Assembly: GCA_001586965.3 (NCBI GenBank)
Contig: LUCW03001669.1
Coordinates: forward strand, 1-44,188
Length of the DNA stretch: 44,188 nucleotides
Direction of reading: 5' to 3'
Origin: Sphaeroforma sirkka
Taxonomy: Eukaryota; Opisthokonta; Ichthyosporea; Ichthyophonida
In this document: positions 20,847 through 31,344 of the stretch, one piece after another
Layout of the letters: every line of letters begins with the position of its first letter
Position numbering within the stretch: position 1 is the first letter of the stretch
Notes under the pieces: generated by a model
What the model saw: only the letters and a program-made list of their open reading frames with translations
Told to the model about the DNA's origin: nothing
Databases searched by the model: none
Made by a program: the position numbers and the translations under genes

Positions 20847-21257
20847 TTAGACTTGTGCACGTTGGCGCTTACGTGTCCGTGTCTGCGAAGCTTTGTGGTA
20901 GGCCGCGATATCGTTGGCATCATCAAAAGCTTCTGCTGTTTCCCACGTTGGTTCGCCTTCTCGCCATCTCACCAGGTATTCTAATTTCCCCGTCTCATCA
21001 TTCGTACGATGTGTGATAATATGGCGAAACTCCACCCCTCCTTCGGTCCATAAGTCTTCGTTAATTGGTGGGTCTGTGCGTCTATGCACTAAACGGAGGA
21101 GTTCCACCCGTACCGGTTTGGTCTTGAATTCTGGTGGGGCGGAACCATCCTTGTTCGCTAACTCGTAGCGTTGGCCGTGTCTAGCTTTGACTACATATGG
21201 TCCAAACAATGGCCGCATAGCCTTCGTTGTTCGGCCTTCTGATCGTACCATGACCAC
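20847..21257 (-). pseudogene. Gypsy-2 integrase tail with chromodomain
   Basis: After the GPYVVKARHGQRYEL segment typical of the integrase C-terminus, the sequence reads FRHIITHRTNDETGKLEYLV, then RW, EPTWETAEAF and IAAYHK. This is a convincing chromodomain: I-[ILV]-x-H-R...YLV-[KR]-W...TWE...I..Y. In chromoviruses such domains bind modified histones and bias insertion to heterochromatin. It is part of a broken element. Confidence 0.85.
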
Positions 21258-21569
21258 ATCTCCTCGTCGAAATGTACCAAGTCGTGAGCATGCAGGCGGT
21301 CAAATGTCGTCGTAAGCTTGCCTGTATACTTCTTGGTAATGTGGTGGAGGGTCGGCAATATAGTGTCATGTAACTGGTCTAATCGTTGTGCCCAGGTGTC
21401 ATTCGTCATCGGCTGAGAATCCGGTAACTCGTCCGTGAAATCGGCGAACGGAACATGGCGGCGGCCAAAGTACACGCTAAACGGTGCACTCTTATGGCGA
21501 CGGGATATCCGAAGGTTCTGGTATAGCATCGTAAACGGAAGGCGTTCGTCCCATCGAAGGGGAACTGCC

Positions 21570-22140
21570 TCACAGCATTGTCGAATAGAACGTGTAATCT
21601 CCCTTGTGACGTCGTTCTGCCGCGCCTAGCACTTGGGGTCGATATGGTGGAGACACCTTATGTAGCATCCCCACTTCCTGGACCAGAAGCTCCACTAACT
21701 TGTTGGTGAACTCCTTCCCCATGTCTGTTTGGATTTTACGGGGGAAACCATGTTCGCCAAAAATCTCTATGAGTGTCTGTGTCGTGGTTTCCTTTGTCTT
21801 GTCCGGTGTGGCTCGAAGGATAGAATAGCCTGTGGCGATGTCTAAGACGTGAAGAATATAATTGTTCTTGCGTCTGGACTCCAGTGGCATCGGGATGTAG
21901 TCCACTTGAATATGGTCCCACGGGTAGCGTGCATCGATGCTAATCATCGGGTGGAAACCTTTACGAAGTGTGTCCTGTCCCAAACATGTGCCACATTGCC
22001 GCTTAACTTCTGTGGCTAACTCAAGTGCCCCTGGCCAAATGTGACCGTTCTGACGAAGTTGTTGGACTGTGTCCGCCGCCCCATGATGTCCTTGTTCGTG
22101 TTGCGCTTGCGTGAGTTGCGTACGACGCTGTTTCTCCGCC
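21570..22140 (-). pseudogene. Gypsy-2 integrase
   Basis: The zinc-binding domain reads HEQGHHGAADTVQQL then CGTCLG. The catalytic core has WDHIQVDYIPM (first aspartate), IQTDMGKEFTN (second aspartate) and YRPQVLGAAERRH with the glutamate. This is a standard Ty3/Gypsy integrase, lying between the DIRS-like module and the chromodomain tail. Further tail sequence continues at 21,191-21,529. Confidence 0.9.
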
Positions 22141-22279
22141 GGACTCGCTTGTGCAAACGCCGGTTGACCCTCTGCATCTGCCAGTGCCACTGAGATTTCT
22201 CGCGCTGTGTCTAAGCACATGACATATTTTGTATGCTTTGGTTCTGCAAAACCAAGTCGCTGTGAAAACAGCGGGTCCA

Positions 22280-22690
22280 GTTTGAATCCATTGGGAGGAC
22301 CCACCCGTGCTACTACGGTATGACCCCATGGTGTCTTCCCACATGCGTACTTAGCGTACTTGAGGAACGTGTGTGGTGTCCGTGGTACCAGCACCGGTTC
22401 TGTCTGCAATAACTGCTTGAACAGGTCGAACCATGGTGCTCTTGGTACCCATGGTAGACATACTGTGGCCCGTGCGCCGTCGGCTCGTATCTTGCGTAAC
22501 ATCCTGTGTATCTATTCCCAAGGCGGGTTCATCCATCCATCGACTATCGACCAGTCGTGGGCAAACGCTCCTTCCCCATCATCCTTCGTCCAGAACCGAG
22601 GAAGCTGAGCGTTGGTTGGGTCCGCAAATACATCTATGTCATTCGGTCCAAAGTGTTATTGCACTTGTTCAAAGTAACTAGGGAATAACT
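22280..22690 (-). pseudogene. Gypsy-2 DIRS-like module between RNase H and integrase
   Basis: On the - strand the region encodes pieces FGPNDIDVFADPTNAQLPRF, GAFAHDWS, GWMNPPW, then TVCLPWVPRAPWFDLF and KTPWGHTVVARVGPP. These line up with the Gypsy-1 module (FTVDMFAAEHN, DAFQLDLS, AWANPPC, KTPWKHTIVCRIGPA). Two otherwise distant Gypsy lineages therefore share the same extra domain in the same place. The likeness to the DIRS domain is from memory. Confidence 0.55.
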
Positions 22691-22779
22691 GCCAGCCGTC
22701 TGTATACATTATTTCGAGTTCGTCCTGCTCCGCTGTCCCCTCGTGTACTCTACTTAACATGTCCGGGAGCACATTTGTC

Positions 22780-23125
22780 TCTCCTGGTATATGCGATATG
22801 GTAAAGTTGAATGGCGCGATGATATGATGCCATCTCTGAAGCATCGGATTAAGCTTGAGCTGTGTGTTCATATACACAAGGGCCTTGTGGTCCGTGAAGA
22901 CCGCAAACCGTTGCCCATCCAAGTATTCCCTGAAATGTGTCAGTCCATATACCAATGCCAGTAACTCCTTCATAGGTGTGGCGTAGTTCTGTTGCGCATG
23001 GTTCAGAGTCTTACTAAAGAACATTAAGTAATGTTTTACCGTTGACCCATTGGAATAGCGCTCCCCTAAACCGTAATCGCTAGCGTCGGTTTCCAAGTTC
23101 AGAGGAATGCCGTCGACCGGAAAGT
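22780..23125 (-). pseudogene. Gypsy-2 RNase H domain
   Basis: Recognised from LNLETDASDYGLGE, then TPMKELLALVYGLTHFREYL, FAVFTDHKALVYM and SHIPGETNVLPDMLSRV, the ordered acidic motifs of Ty3/Gypsy RNase H. It follows RT directly and belongs to a broken element. Confidence 0.9.
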
Positions 23126-23199
23126 GTAACGCCACAGCATTCACCACTGCGTCCTTCATTGCCTGCCACGCCTGTGCATGTCTCTCCTCCCAACGATCA

Positions 23200-24200
23200 C
23201 CTATCAACTCCTTTGGTTTGAGTTTGCAAAATTCGCGCAAGGGTGCAACCGTGTTCGCGAAATTAGGCAGATGTTCGTGGAGGTAATTTGCTAAACCCAA
23301 CGCCGAGGCTATATCTTTGTATCGTTGTGGTGTGGGCCAGTCGATCAGCTTGGCCTGCTTTTCATGGTCAATGTCAATGCCTTGTGCCGATACTTTCTTC
23401 CCTAGGATCATGACTTCGGAGATAGCGAAGTGGCACTTGGCAGGGTTAAGCTTAAAACTGAGGTATGTTAAGCGTTGTATCACCTTCTGCACCGTCCTAA
23501 CGTGTTCGTCATAACCGTCACTGGCGATAACTATGTCATCGATCGATATAGTGGTGAACCGGTAAGCCATCAAGTATTGTACTCAAGGTACGTTGAAACT
23601 GCTGCGTGAGTACATGAAGACCGAACGGTGCTGATGTGAACGAGTACTGATAACGTTCGTGTGTAAAACTAAATAAGTATTGTGAGTCTGGATGGATGGG
23701 CAGCCTGTGGTATGCAGCCGATATGTCCAGCGTCGTGTAGTACTTCTTACTCTTGAGGCGAGATATGAGTTCGTTGACCTTGGGGATCAGGAACTGGTCA
23801 CCAGGAATAAGCGCGTTAACGGCACGCATGTCTAAACACACGCGTACCTACTTGACGTTGCCTTCCGCATCGAATGTCGGTACCGCAAGGAGAGGAAGAT
23901 TAACAGTCGTTGGTGTCGTTCGTTTCGTGATCACCAAATCCGTCAACCACTTCTTCACTTGTTCATCCACATAGGGGAGCCATCGATCGGATACGAAGTT
24001 ACGCGCCGATCGCCGCATCTGCAACGCTTGTTCATGAGTTACTGGGATGGTTACCTCACTCCCTTCCAGACGACAGCGCGCGTTGTCGGCAATTTTCGCA
24101 TTGGCTTCCAAATCCTGTGCCAACCGTTCGCGTACATCGACGGGTTCCGTCGTGTTAGGTGCCTGTCGGCGTGGTATGGGTTCGAGGAGCTCTTCTAGTT
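23200..24200 (-). pseudogene. Gypsy-2 reverse transcriptase
   Basis: RT motifs are PLLAVPTFDAEGNVK, CLDMRAVNALIPGDQF, YYTTLDISAAYHRLPI (first catalytic aspartate), YSFTSAPFGL, and IDDIVIASDGYDEHV (the DD box) near 23,540, followed by LGKKVSAQGIDIDHEKQ. These are in the usual order for Ty3/Gypsy. The domain belongs to a broken element. Confidence 0.9.
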
Positions 24201-24209
24201 CTGTGGGGT

Positions 24210-24641
24210 CTATTGGTGCAAGTGGCGATTGATACCGCCTATGTATAGGCCCAAGCCTTTCAACATATCTTGCCCCACTATAACATCTATACCCGTCGGC
24301 AAGTTCATCAATTCTAATGAACCGTCGATAATTCTGGTACCGTACCTTATAGGTACCACTTCCGTCGTCCCCAGTCGAGGAGTTCGCACCGCCTTGTCAG
24401 CTAAATATATAAATGACCCAGGTGGTGCCGGAGTTATTGGTCGGCCAAGGAGGTCTGCGGATGTCTGTGAGATACAACTTCTATTTGCTCCCGTGTCTAT
24501 CAAGGCTTTGAACGTACGTCCGTTGATTTGTACTTGAATATAGACTCGGTTGTCTGACGTCAGCAATGGGTCTTGTATTGCCATCACTGCTCCAATCGTG
24601 GTAACAAATATGAAGCTCCTATCCGACTCAGACACCCTCAC
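24210..24641 (-). pseudogene. Gypsy-2 protease (retropepsin-like)
   Basis: The active-site segment FKALIDTGANRSCIS carries the D-T-G triad of retropepsins. It is followed by VPIRYG and the IDVIVGQDMLKGLGL segment, the usual second hydrophobic glycine motif. It lies between gag and RT as expected and would cut the polyprotein. Confidence 0.9.
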
Positions 24642-24644
24642 CTC

Positions 24645-26890
24645 TCATGCATGATCGGCTACCGACTCCCACGTGTCATAGGTGTGGTTTGGTGGTGACG
24701 TCATGTGCTCGAAGTCTTCGTAAAGGATCGTGTTGATATGAATCTCTGTAGCTTCCGATGGTGGAGCCAAGTCTTCGTCCTGTGTAATCGCATTCACCTG
24801 TACTTGAGGCGTCGGACGTATTGTAACTACGTCTCTAGTCTGGGATGTATTCTGCCCCTGTCCTGCGGTTGACGTTGTGGACGGTCTGTGTACCGATTGT
24901 ACGTCCCTCAAAGGACGGTTGTTGTCGTATAGCCTTGCCCGACCCTCTGCGCTCACCGCTTGCGACGCCCTGAAATGATGACACCGTGGGATGTGCCTAC
25001 CACCTGGTGGCGCCTGTGCCTGGCACCCCGCACAAGTCGTTGGTACCGTAGGTTGGGGCCGTTGAGTCCAATTCTGCGTTTGTCGTCTACTCGTCTGTAG
25101 GTTGGGGCGGCTATTGGTGTGGTCGCGACTTCCATTGGTCGTCGGGCCCTCGCGGTTGTTGCGACCCTGGAAACGTGCTGCCGTACGTTGCTGTGCATCC
25201 TGAATGTCAGGGCTCAACAGCTGTATAAGCTCGTGTGTCTCCATCAGTTGCCATTTGGGATGCAACTGTAGAGTACGTTCATACGTACGGCCGTTGAGAG
25301 CTTCTTCTAACAGTTGTACAATGCAGTGGTTCACTAAATTCTGTTGGAAGTCGGCATCTGTCTGGCACCGTTCACGTGCCCTCCTGTGGTTCTCCATGAG
25401 CTGTGTCATTTGTTCCATAAGAGGAGTGTGCATGTTCCGACTTTGGCCCTTGGCTAACTTGCGAAACGCGGGATCGACAGTGGCTTGTGTTTCGTGCGAA
25501 CAGATCTGTTCGATCTGTAGTTGAGGTGTGCATGTCTTCAACCGTTCAGAGTTGTCGCGGATGTAGTCCAGCGTTGACTTCTCCGCCTTGAAGTAAGATA
25601 GTACCTTATGAAACCATGTAAGGTTCCAACTCTCGTCCAGCCCTGCGATTTGTGCGTTCTTGAACGCCTCGAGGAGAACCCCTCTTGTGTCCCGTTCCAT
25701 GATATCATGTAGGTAGTATCTGTTCGACGGCCAATCAGGCCACGTACGTGGTGAAGGTACGGGACGCTTCTCTACCGGTCGGGACTCTAATGTAGCTCGA
25801 AGTGTCTCAATCACGCCCCGAAGAGCTTCAGCTCGAGCCGTGTTATTCTCCTCGATTGCTTGGCATAGCTCGTCACTTAACTGTAGTATCCGTGCGTGTA
25901 GCGCCTGTCGCCTTTTCTCGATACTAGCCGGTGTGGGCGGAGGCACTGTTGTCTCCTTCTCTTGTCGTTTATGTGTCTGTACATATTCACTGGGCGCTTC
26001 TTTCTCGCCCCACTGACGTTGCTGTTGTTGGCGCAGGTTGTACTTAATCGGTCCTGTCTATTCTTCACCGCCTGCTTACCTTGAGGATTCTGTCTGGCTA
26101 ATACTTGTTCATGTGCGAACTCTTGAAAAGTTGGTGTGTTCTCACTGGCAGACAGAGTATCATCCTCCTCGGTTGAACTGTCCTCTGACCCTGGTGATTT
26201 GTACCCGAGTCCATAAAACGGACGCTCACAGCCTTGAATTCGGAAGGTAGGGTTGTCTTCGTCCTCTGGTACTGCCTGTACCCGTTCGTGTGCGTCAGAA
26301 GAACTCTCCTTAGCGGCCGGCCCTATTGTAGTTCGTCCGGCGTTTATGCGCTGTAACCTCTGTTCGTATTTTTCAAAGAGAGACTGTTGTTGTGTCATCA
26401 GCTCCGTGAGTTTCTGAGCTGACGATTGTTCCCGTGCCGTTTCCTTGTTGTTGGTACGGTTCCGGTGACGCTTCCGCTTGTTAGGTGGGAGGCGTGGTGG
26501 GTCATTACTGGGAAATAAGGCCCCTGGAGTATCCAGAGACGAACGAGGGGACAGCCCTTCACTGGCTACCTGTTCACCAATAAAAGTCTGACTACTGTCC
26601 GCACGCAGGTTGGGTACTTCCTTGGTCTCACCCTCGAATATGACATCCTCGTCAGATTGTGCAGGTCCATTTTGTTTGCTGTTGGTGGCTGCTTGTCGTC
26701 CGCGGAAATAATGTGTGGAGCCCCAAGATGTGTCTGTTGTTGCCCCTCCAGTGCCTGACCTGAGTGCGGAGCGGAGCGTTCCGTATGGGACTGACGACGT
26801 TTAGTTCCACGTCGGTCGATATCATCTTCCTTGCGGCGCTCAGGATTCAAGAGTTGCTGTCTACGACTTTGGCGGGGGTAGGACATGGTT
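24645..26890 (-). pseudogene. Gypsy-2 gag region
   Basis: Capsid-type sequence of about 740 codons. The likely start is MSPY-like at about 26,886 (MSYPRQSRRQQLLNPERRK). A basic, serine-rich N-terminus and a stretch rich in acidic residues precede a helical core (LFEKYEQRLQRINAGRTTIG; FHKVLSYFKAEKSTLDYIRD). The C-terminus has CAGCQAQAPPGGRHIPRCHH, a Cys/His cluster in the place of a nucleocapsid knuckle. The sequence is not similar to Gypsy-1 gag. Confidence 0.7.
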
Positions 26891-26964
26891 GGTGAGTTGT
26901 TTGTCAATGGAGAACTAGAAATGTGTGCGAATGAACTGATAGAGTACTGAATATAAATATCCAT

Positions 26965-28147
26965 TTTCTATTAAATTTCATCCTTCAAACACATAACGTC
27001 TCGACATCGATCTCCGAGGAACTCGTGGGTTCCCTCGTGACTGTTTTATTTCCTACACTAACATAAGTAGTGTGGATAGTCTATATACTCTAACACTACC
27101 AGCTGTCTTACTCTTCATCCCACAATAACATATGGTTGAGTGCCTCATTAGTCGGAGCCACTTCTTGTTCTACTCCTCGCCAGCTTTTACTCCGGCCTAA
27201 TGACGGCCTATTCGCAGGACCCTGTTGGGAACTTCCCTCATCGCTCCTCTTTTACTCTTCTTACCCGTGATGTCCTTGTCATGTGCTGTTGCGGTTGTTG
27301 GAATATGCTTCTTGATCTAAGAACGATTGCTCGTTATTGCACTCCTAAACTAAGCTGCCGTCAACCACACCTTCTGTGCATACTGTTGATCCTCTCCGTT
27401 GACCTGATTTATCTGGAAGTTCTAGTGATTTGAGTGTGTTCGCATATCATTTTCACAATTTAACCTTGTATTTACTTGCATCGTTCGTGTTATGTGCGCC
27501 CCCACCCTTATATGCTCCTAATAACTCACAGGTGCTTACTTGTGTGTCTCTGTATGCTTCCTAATATCCCTTCTGTCGATCTAATTTATCTAAACCCTAT
27601 ATGCAATTCTGATCGTAGTTGGCTTCACCTGATAGTTATTTCTTCTTTTTTACTTTGTCGGTATTTATCGTAGCCAGATCTTAAGTAAACTTTTCTAGAT
27701 AAACACACCGGTCTATTCGTTTATAAGTCATAATCCCAATAAATAACCCTTTTAGAATCCTGACTCCTACTTAGTTGTGTATAGATGCCATTAGATGCAC
27801 ATGTCTTGCCATTCCATTTCCTATTACTTAAGTCATTGATGCTCACGTTCTGAGGACCCGCTATGTAGTCTTTTGACGTGTTGTCTAATATCTATTTATC
27901 GTTGTGTCTTTTACCTTTCCCATTCTTAAAACTTTTGTAAAATAATCTAGTATGCCGCTGATTCATTGCGTCATCGTACTAACCGAGTCGGTACTAACCA
28001 TGTACATCTCCCATCTCTACTACACTACTGTGGATCCTAAAGAACTTTCTTCTAACAACTTCTTAAATACAATTTAAGCTCATTAGCTTGCAATTCGATT
28101 TGTACCTGTCTCACACTGAAAACAACCTTCCTACCTGTACTCACACA
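26965..28147. other. Pyrimidine-rich spacer, possibly the Gypsy-2 leader
   Basis: About 1.2 kb that is C/T-rich on the + strand (so purine-rich on the Gypsy-2 sense strand), with no recognisable protein frame. It lies between the start of gag and the right copy of repeat X. The same composition continues beyond repeat X at 28,739-29,587, which suggests one stretch interrupted by repeat X. No LTR-like sequence was found in it. Confidence 0.45.
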
Positions 28148-28738
28148 TGACTACTTATCTGTGGAATCTGACTGATTGTCTGATTTCGTCATTTGATCAT
28201 CGTGAGACTTTCCTTGTTGACCCTGGTTAATGTTCTGCTTGATTGGAAAGTTCGCTCTTCGAGTTCACTCGTATTAGTAGATTCTTTCTTCATCCTCGTC
28301 GTCCACACGTCGTTAAACCAACGACCGGATAATCTAAATCGTTCATTTTGATGCGACATTCTCTGTTCGCATTGTCTTTCAATTGTTATACTTATAACAA
28401 AAAAATATGTGCCAGCTACTGACTAATTCATATTCTGTAGCTTTCTCTGTAATTACTAATAAACTAACAACTTCTATGGTAAGTTAAAAATGTAGTAAGT
28501 ATACGCGAGATAACTGTATCTCAACGTTCTCCCTCCTCAGGGAGGGGGACGTTGTTCATTTATTAGTAATTATAAACAGTAATCCTAAAATGACTGACTC
28601 TTAAATGAGTCATTAGTCATGTGCTGTAAAACCAGCAAAACCCTAAAACCCAGTTTATCAGATTATTCTGATAAACTGTAAAACTTGTAATAAACCTAAA
28701 ATAATCAAATAAATATAAGTACTTGTATTCTGACCACA
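28148..28738 (+). repeat. Repeat X, right copy (591 bp)
   Basis: Begins TGACTACTTATCTGTGG and ends GTATTCTGACCACA. It is the near-perfect reverse complement of 19,962-20,554 and is in the same orientation as the partial copy at 43,377-44,188. AATAAA words near its right end (AATAAACC; AAATAAATATAAG) would suit a transcript running rightwards if it is an LTR. No matching target duplication is visible on its two sides (ACACA before, TCGTC after). It carries the same nested palindromes as the left copy. Confidence 0.9.
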
Positions 28739-29587
28739 TCGTCTACCTTATGTTGTACTAACTTTCACTCCGTACTACTTTTTTACGAATCTAATACACC
28801 TTGTTCGTTCTCTCGAGCATACCTATTATTATATCCCGCTGCCAATTTGGATATGAAAGTTCTGGTACATCTTTTACATTCTAACTGCACGTTGTTTAGT
28901 TTTAACCCAGTTCCCACATATTCTTCTTGTAGTATTTCCCAGACACGTTTGTAACCCTAAAGTGGCTATCTGGTTTGCTCTAATTCCTCTATGTTACCTT
29001 CGATCTTGGTCATCACTAACTATTTACACCTTGCTGGGTGTCTTTTCCTAGAGTCAGACCGCATTTCTTAGAGTATTGTATATCAGTAGCTCACTATAAC
29101 GTTTGTTTGTCAACCCCACTTCGTGCTCTACCGATGTCTTCACTTCATACTACTAGTTAGTTTATTCTAGACGTATGCGCTTCTCAATTTCTCTGACATG
29201 ATTCCTAATGAACCTCCTTTGTCTAAAGAAATCCTTTCCTAACAGGGTTTTTAACTTGATATCTACCCTACGATACTACACACTCTACTTATACACCACA
29301 ACATTCAACTACAAAACCATTCCTAGAAAACCGTTTCTACTTATCTGTTTCTTCCTGTTGGTCCTTTGTCTTGGCCATTTATTCCTCCTGGTCCTGTTCG
29401 TGTCGTTCTTGTACCTTTGATGCATTCTCCTGCGAAGGTTGCTCTTTATTTTCGACCGTCGTGCCATTTTATGCATCTGTTCTTGTGGTCTAAGTAAAGT
29501 TTGATAACTGTCTGGACAACCTAAAGCGTTCGAGATGTCTGGCCATGTTGATTCTATTGAACCCAAAGTTACTATTGTCCACCTCAG
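28739..29587. other. Pyrimidine-rich spacer beyond repeat X
   Basis: C/T-rich on the + strand, with no recognisable domain. A purine-rich - strand frame at 29,309-29,566 encodes a basic peptide (TWPDISNALGCPDSYQTLL then many K/R) but has no ATG start and no known match. It may be a gag-like remnant, and I leave it uncalled. The stretch ends at the telomere-like array. Confidence 0.4.
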
Positions 29588-29621
29588 CCCTAAAAACCCT
29601 AAAACCCTAAAACCCTAAAAA
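29588..29621. repeat. Short telomere-like array, (CCCTAAAA)4
   Basis: Four units of CCCTAAAA or CCCTAAAAA run head to tail, equal to TTTTAGGG on the other strand. It sits exactly at the boundary between the pyrimidine-rich stretch and the transposase-like gene region. Repeat X contains related words (GGGTTTTAGGGTTTTG at about 20,050-20,065). An interstitial telomere-type seam, or an element terminus built from such a repeat, are both possible. Confidence 0.7.
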
Positions 29622-29907
29622 CATTTTATCACTTTAGAAGCATTAAGAACACACTTGTGAACAATTGTTGTTTTTAAAATTAAGTCACAGCACCAATATT
29701 TCGCGAGTTTAAACATGCACGGATTAGTGGGTAGGTCGGATTTGAGGTATGTTAGATTCACGATTATGGTGTGCTATCAACGTCTAGGAAGAGTCTAAAC
29801 GCGATATACAATGTTTATTAGGTGTCTAGTATCACCGTGTGTACCCATAATAACGTAGAACATAGATAAAAGATCGACGTGTGCCGTAATGGTGTAATGG
29901 AATTCAA

Positions 29908-30418
29908 ATGATGCATGCATTGAATCAGTGTTTTTATAGCATTATGACGGCCTGTAATTGCGCACCGCAGAATGTTTTTGATGAGTGTATATGCGATCAT
30001 AAGCGTGGGCGATGCTCAACGTGTGGCAGTGCATGCAAGAGGTGCAAGTGTGCTTGCAGCGGGTTGATTGGCACTAGAAAATGTGGTCGTCGGAAGGGAT
30101 CAACTAAGGTAGTCGGTGAGGTGCAGCATGTATCATCGGGCCGTTTGTCAGCTAAGAGAGCACGTTTAGACATTGCTGAGAACACCCGTGCGCTTGATAG
30201 CCCAACATGCAATACCAGTGCACCAACTGAGACGTATACACATACAGAAAGTAGAAGCATTGTCACAATTAGCTCTAATGATAACGCCCACATAAAAACA
30301 ATAGCAGATATCTCCATGGCATTCGGCTGGAGCCGTCACTATAGGAAGGCACTTCCCAGTGCAGATTTACGTATGCACAATACGAAACTGCAGACAGCAC
30401 ATCCGCACGGATGGAGTT
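29908..30418 (+). pseudogene. Unit A, exon 1: Cys-rich N-terminal part of the transposase-like protein
   Basis: Starts at ATGATGCATGCATTG. A dense Cys/His region at residues 15-55 (CNCAP, CICDHKRGRC, CGSACKRCKCACSG, KCGRRKG) suggests a zinc-binding, probably nucleic-acid-binding module. A basic RLSAKRARLD patch follows that could be a nuclear signal. Towards the end IADISMAFGWSRHYRKALPS resembles the short helical motif ending in LPS that precedes the middle domain in this family. The exon ends at GTATGT (30,419). Splicing to 30,512 keeps the frame exactly, giving ...HGWSL-YPADTDALL, so I treat this as exon 1 rather than a separate gene. Confidence 0.65.
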
Positions 30419-30511
30419 GTATGTAACAAATTGTACTTAAGGCTTCAAAACGTATAGCGAATATAGGGATAATATTATTTATTTCAAAAATGACGAGTAT
30501 GTATGTTACAG
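30419..30511 (+). other. Predicted 93 bp intron in the unit A gene
   Basis: Donor GTATGT at 30,419 and acceptor ATGTTACAG ending at 30,511. The exon before it ends after codon position 1 and the next begins at position 2, so removal keeps the frame. Retaining it meets a stop codon within two codons. GTATGT is the donor also used by the two ribosomal genes in this window. Confidence 0.6.
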
Positions 30512-31315
30512 TGTATCCAGCAGACACGGACGCTTTGTTGAGCGATGTTGCTACTTTGCTGGATGGTACCGATAATGCGTCTGCAGACTCTATCAAAACC
30601 GCAGGTGGACGAGTATTAAATAGTATCGTAGACATATATATTAGAGCCCCAGAGAACTCTTTGCAAAATAGTGAAAGCACTCACTAGGAAAGAAATCGAT
30701 TCTTTAAAGCAGTGGGGCGAACTGACCTTATCTGGATCATCACGGGATGTCAACTATGGAGACTGGACTACGATGGATGCTGGCTATGCTCTAGATATCG
30801 TAAAATACAGTAGAGCAAGATTTAGCGAAGCACGCCTAGAAGCTGCTATTAAGTTCGTGCGTTTGGAAGATAATGTATGTCTAATATCATGGGGTACAAA
30901 GTGTATAAGGATTGGACCTGACGAAGTCATAACATTATCTGCACTCACACGCCGTGAACCTGCAGAGGTCCTACATAAGGACTATCCAGTGTCGGTTGAC
31001 GAAGATGACCACATAGGCAAGACTAGTTTCATGAAGGTAATACTCTCTATTACCAACAATGATGAGAAGATTATAAAAGCGGTGGACTATGTAACGGAAT
31101 GTCTAGTAATGGATGTTGTGGTTATGATGCAAACCATAATAGAGGACTACGGCGAAGACTCAACAGAGCGCTCACGGCGAGCAAATTTAGTGAACCTCGG
31201 CAAGACGTTTATCAAACAACAATTAGATCATCACGTAATTAAAGAGGATATTTTTAACACACGCGGACTACAGTATGCACTTGCACTTATGAACCCGGAA
31301 AAAATGTACCTATAA
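30512..31315 (+). pseudogene. Unit A, middle region of the transposase-like protein
   Basis: This is the helical region ahead of the catalytic core. Matching pieces of the family seen here are SWGTKCIRIGPDEVITLSAL (a short strand-rich block), SFMKVILSITNNDEKIIKAV (the segment before the 'gLD' motif of relatives), VVMMQTIIEDYG, and NLGKTFIKQQLDHHV followed by GLQYALALMNPEK, which relatives show as a 'K.YL...H...C..YALSDP' block. The frame changes once near 30,670. The piece after that change has no ATG, so it is a continuation and not an independent gene. Function is unknown, perhaps a DNA-binding or dimerisation region. Confidence 0.6.
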
Positions 31316-31344
31316 AAAATGATTAGTGCAACGGATGCAATTTT

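Larger units (their letters stand above)
20566..26890 (-). mobile_element. Gypsy-2: second Ty3/Gypsy (chromovirus-like) retrotransposon, broken
   Basis: An internal region of about 6 kb on the - strand with gag, retropepsin, RT, RNase H, a DIRS-like module, HHCC and D,D-E integrase, and a chromodomain. It belongs to a lineage clearly distinct from Gypsy-1, which has different gag and a different terminal domain. The coding part has about seven or eight breaks. It is not bracketed by ordinary direct LTRs. Instead the nearest flanking repeats on both sides are the two inverted copies of repeat X. A purine-rich tract (GAGGGAAAA on the minus strand near 20,570) lies about 10 bp ahead of the left repeat X, where a polypurine tract would be expected if that copy is its 3' LTR. 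Confidence 0.9.

Noticed and set aside
20583-20984. Open frame encoding a repetitive peptide with LEWLVY units
   Set aside because: It is produced by reading the 30 bp minisatellite at the end of Gypsy-2 in one direction; other frames are equally open and no domain follows.
20566-28147. Direct LTRs for Gypsy-2
   Set aside because: I looked for a direct copy of either flank near 27,000-28,147 and near 20,560-20,850 and found none; only the inverted repeat X pair is present.
19962-28738. A DIRS element, because of inverted terminal repeats and the DIRS-like module
   Set aside because: There is a clear D,D-E integrase and a retropepsin, and no tyrosine recombinase motif was seen. RT, RNase H and integrase order is that of Ty3/Gypsy.
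29208-29420. A hydrophobic leucine/phenylalanine-rich + strand frame
   Set aside because: It arises from the pyrimidine-rich composition of the stretch (CTT, TTC codons) and not from a membrane protein.
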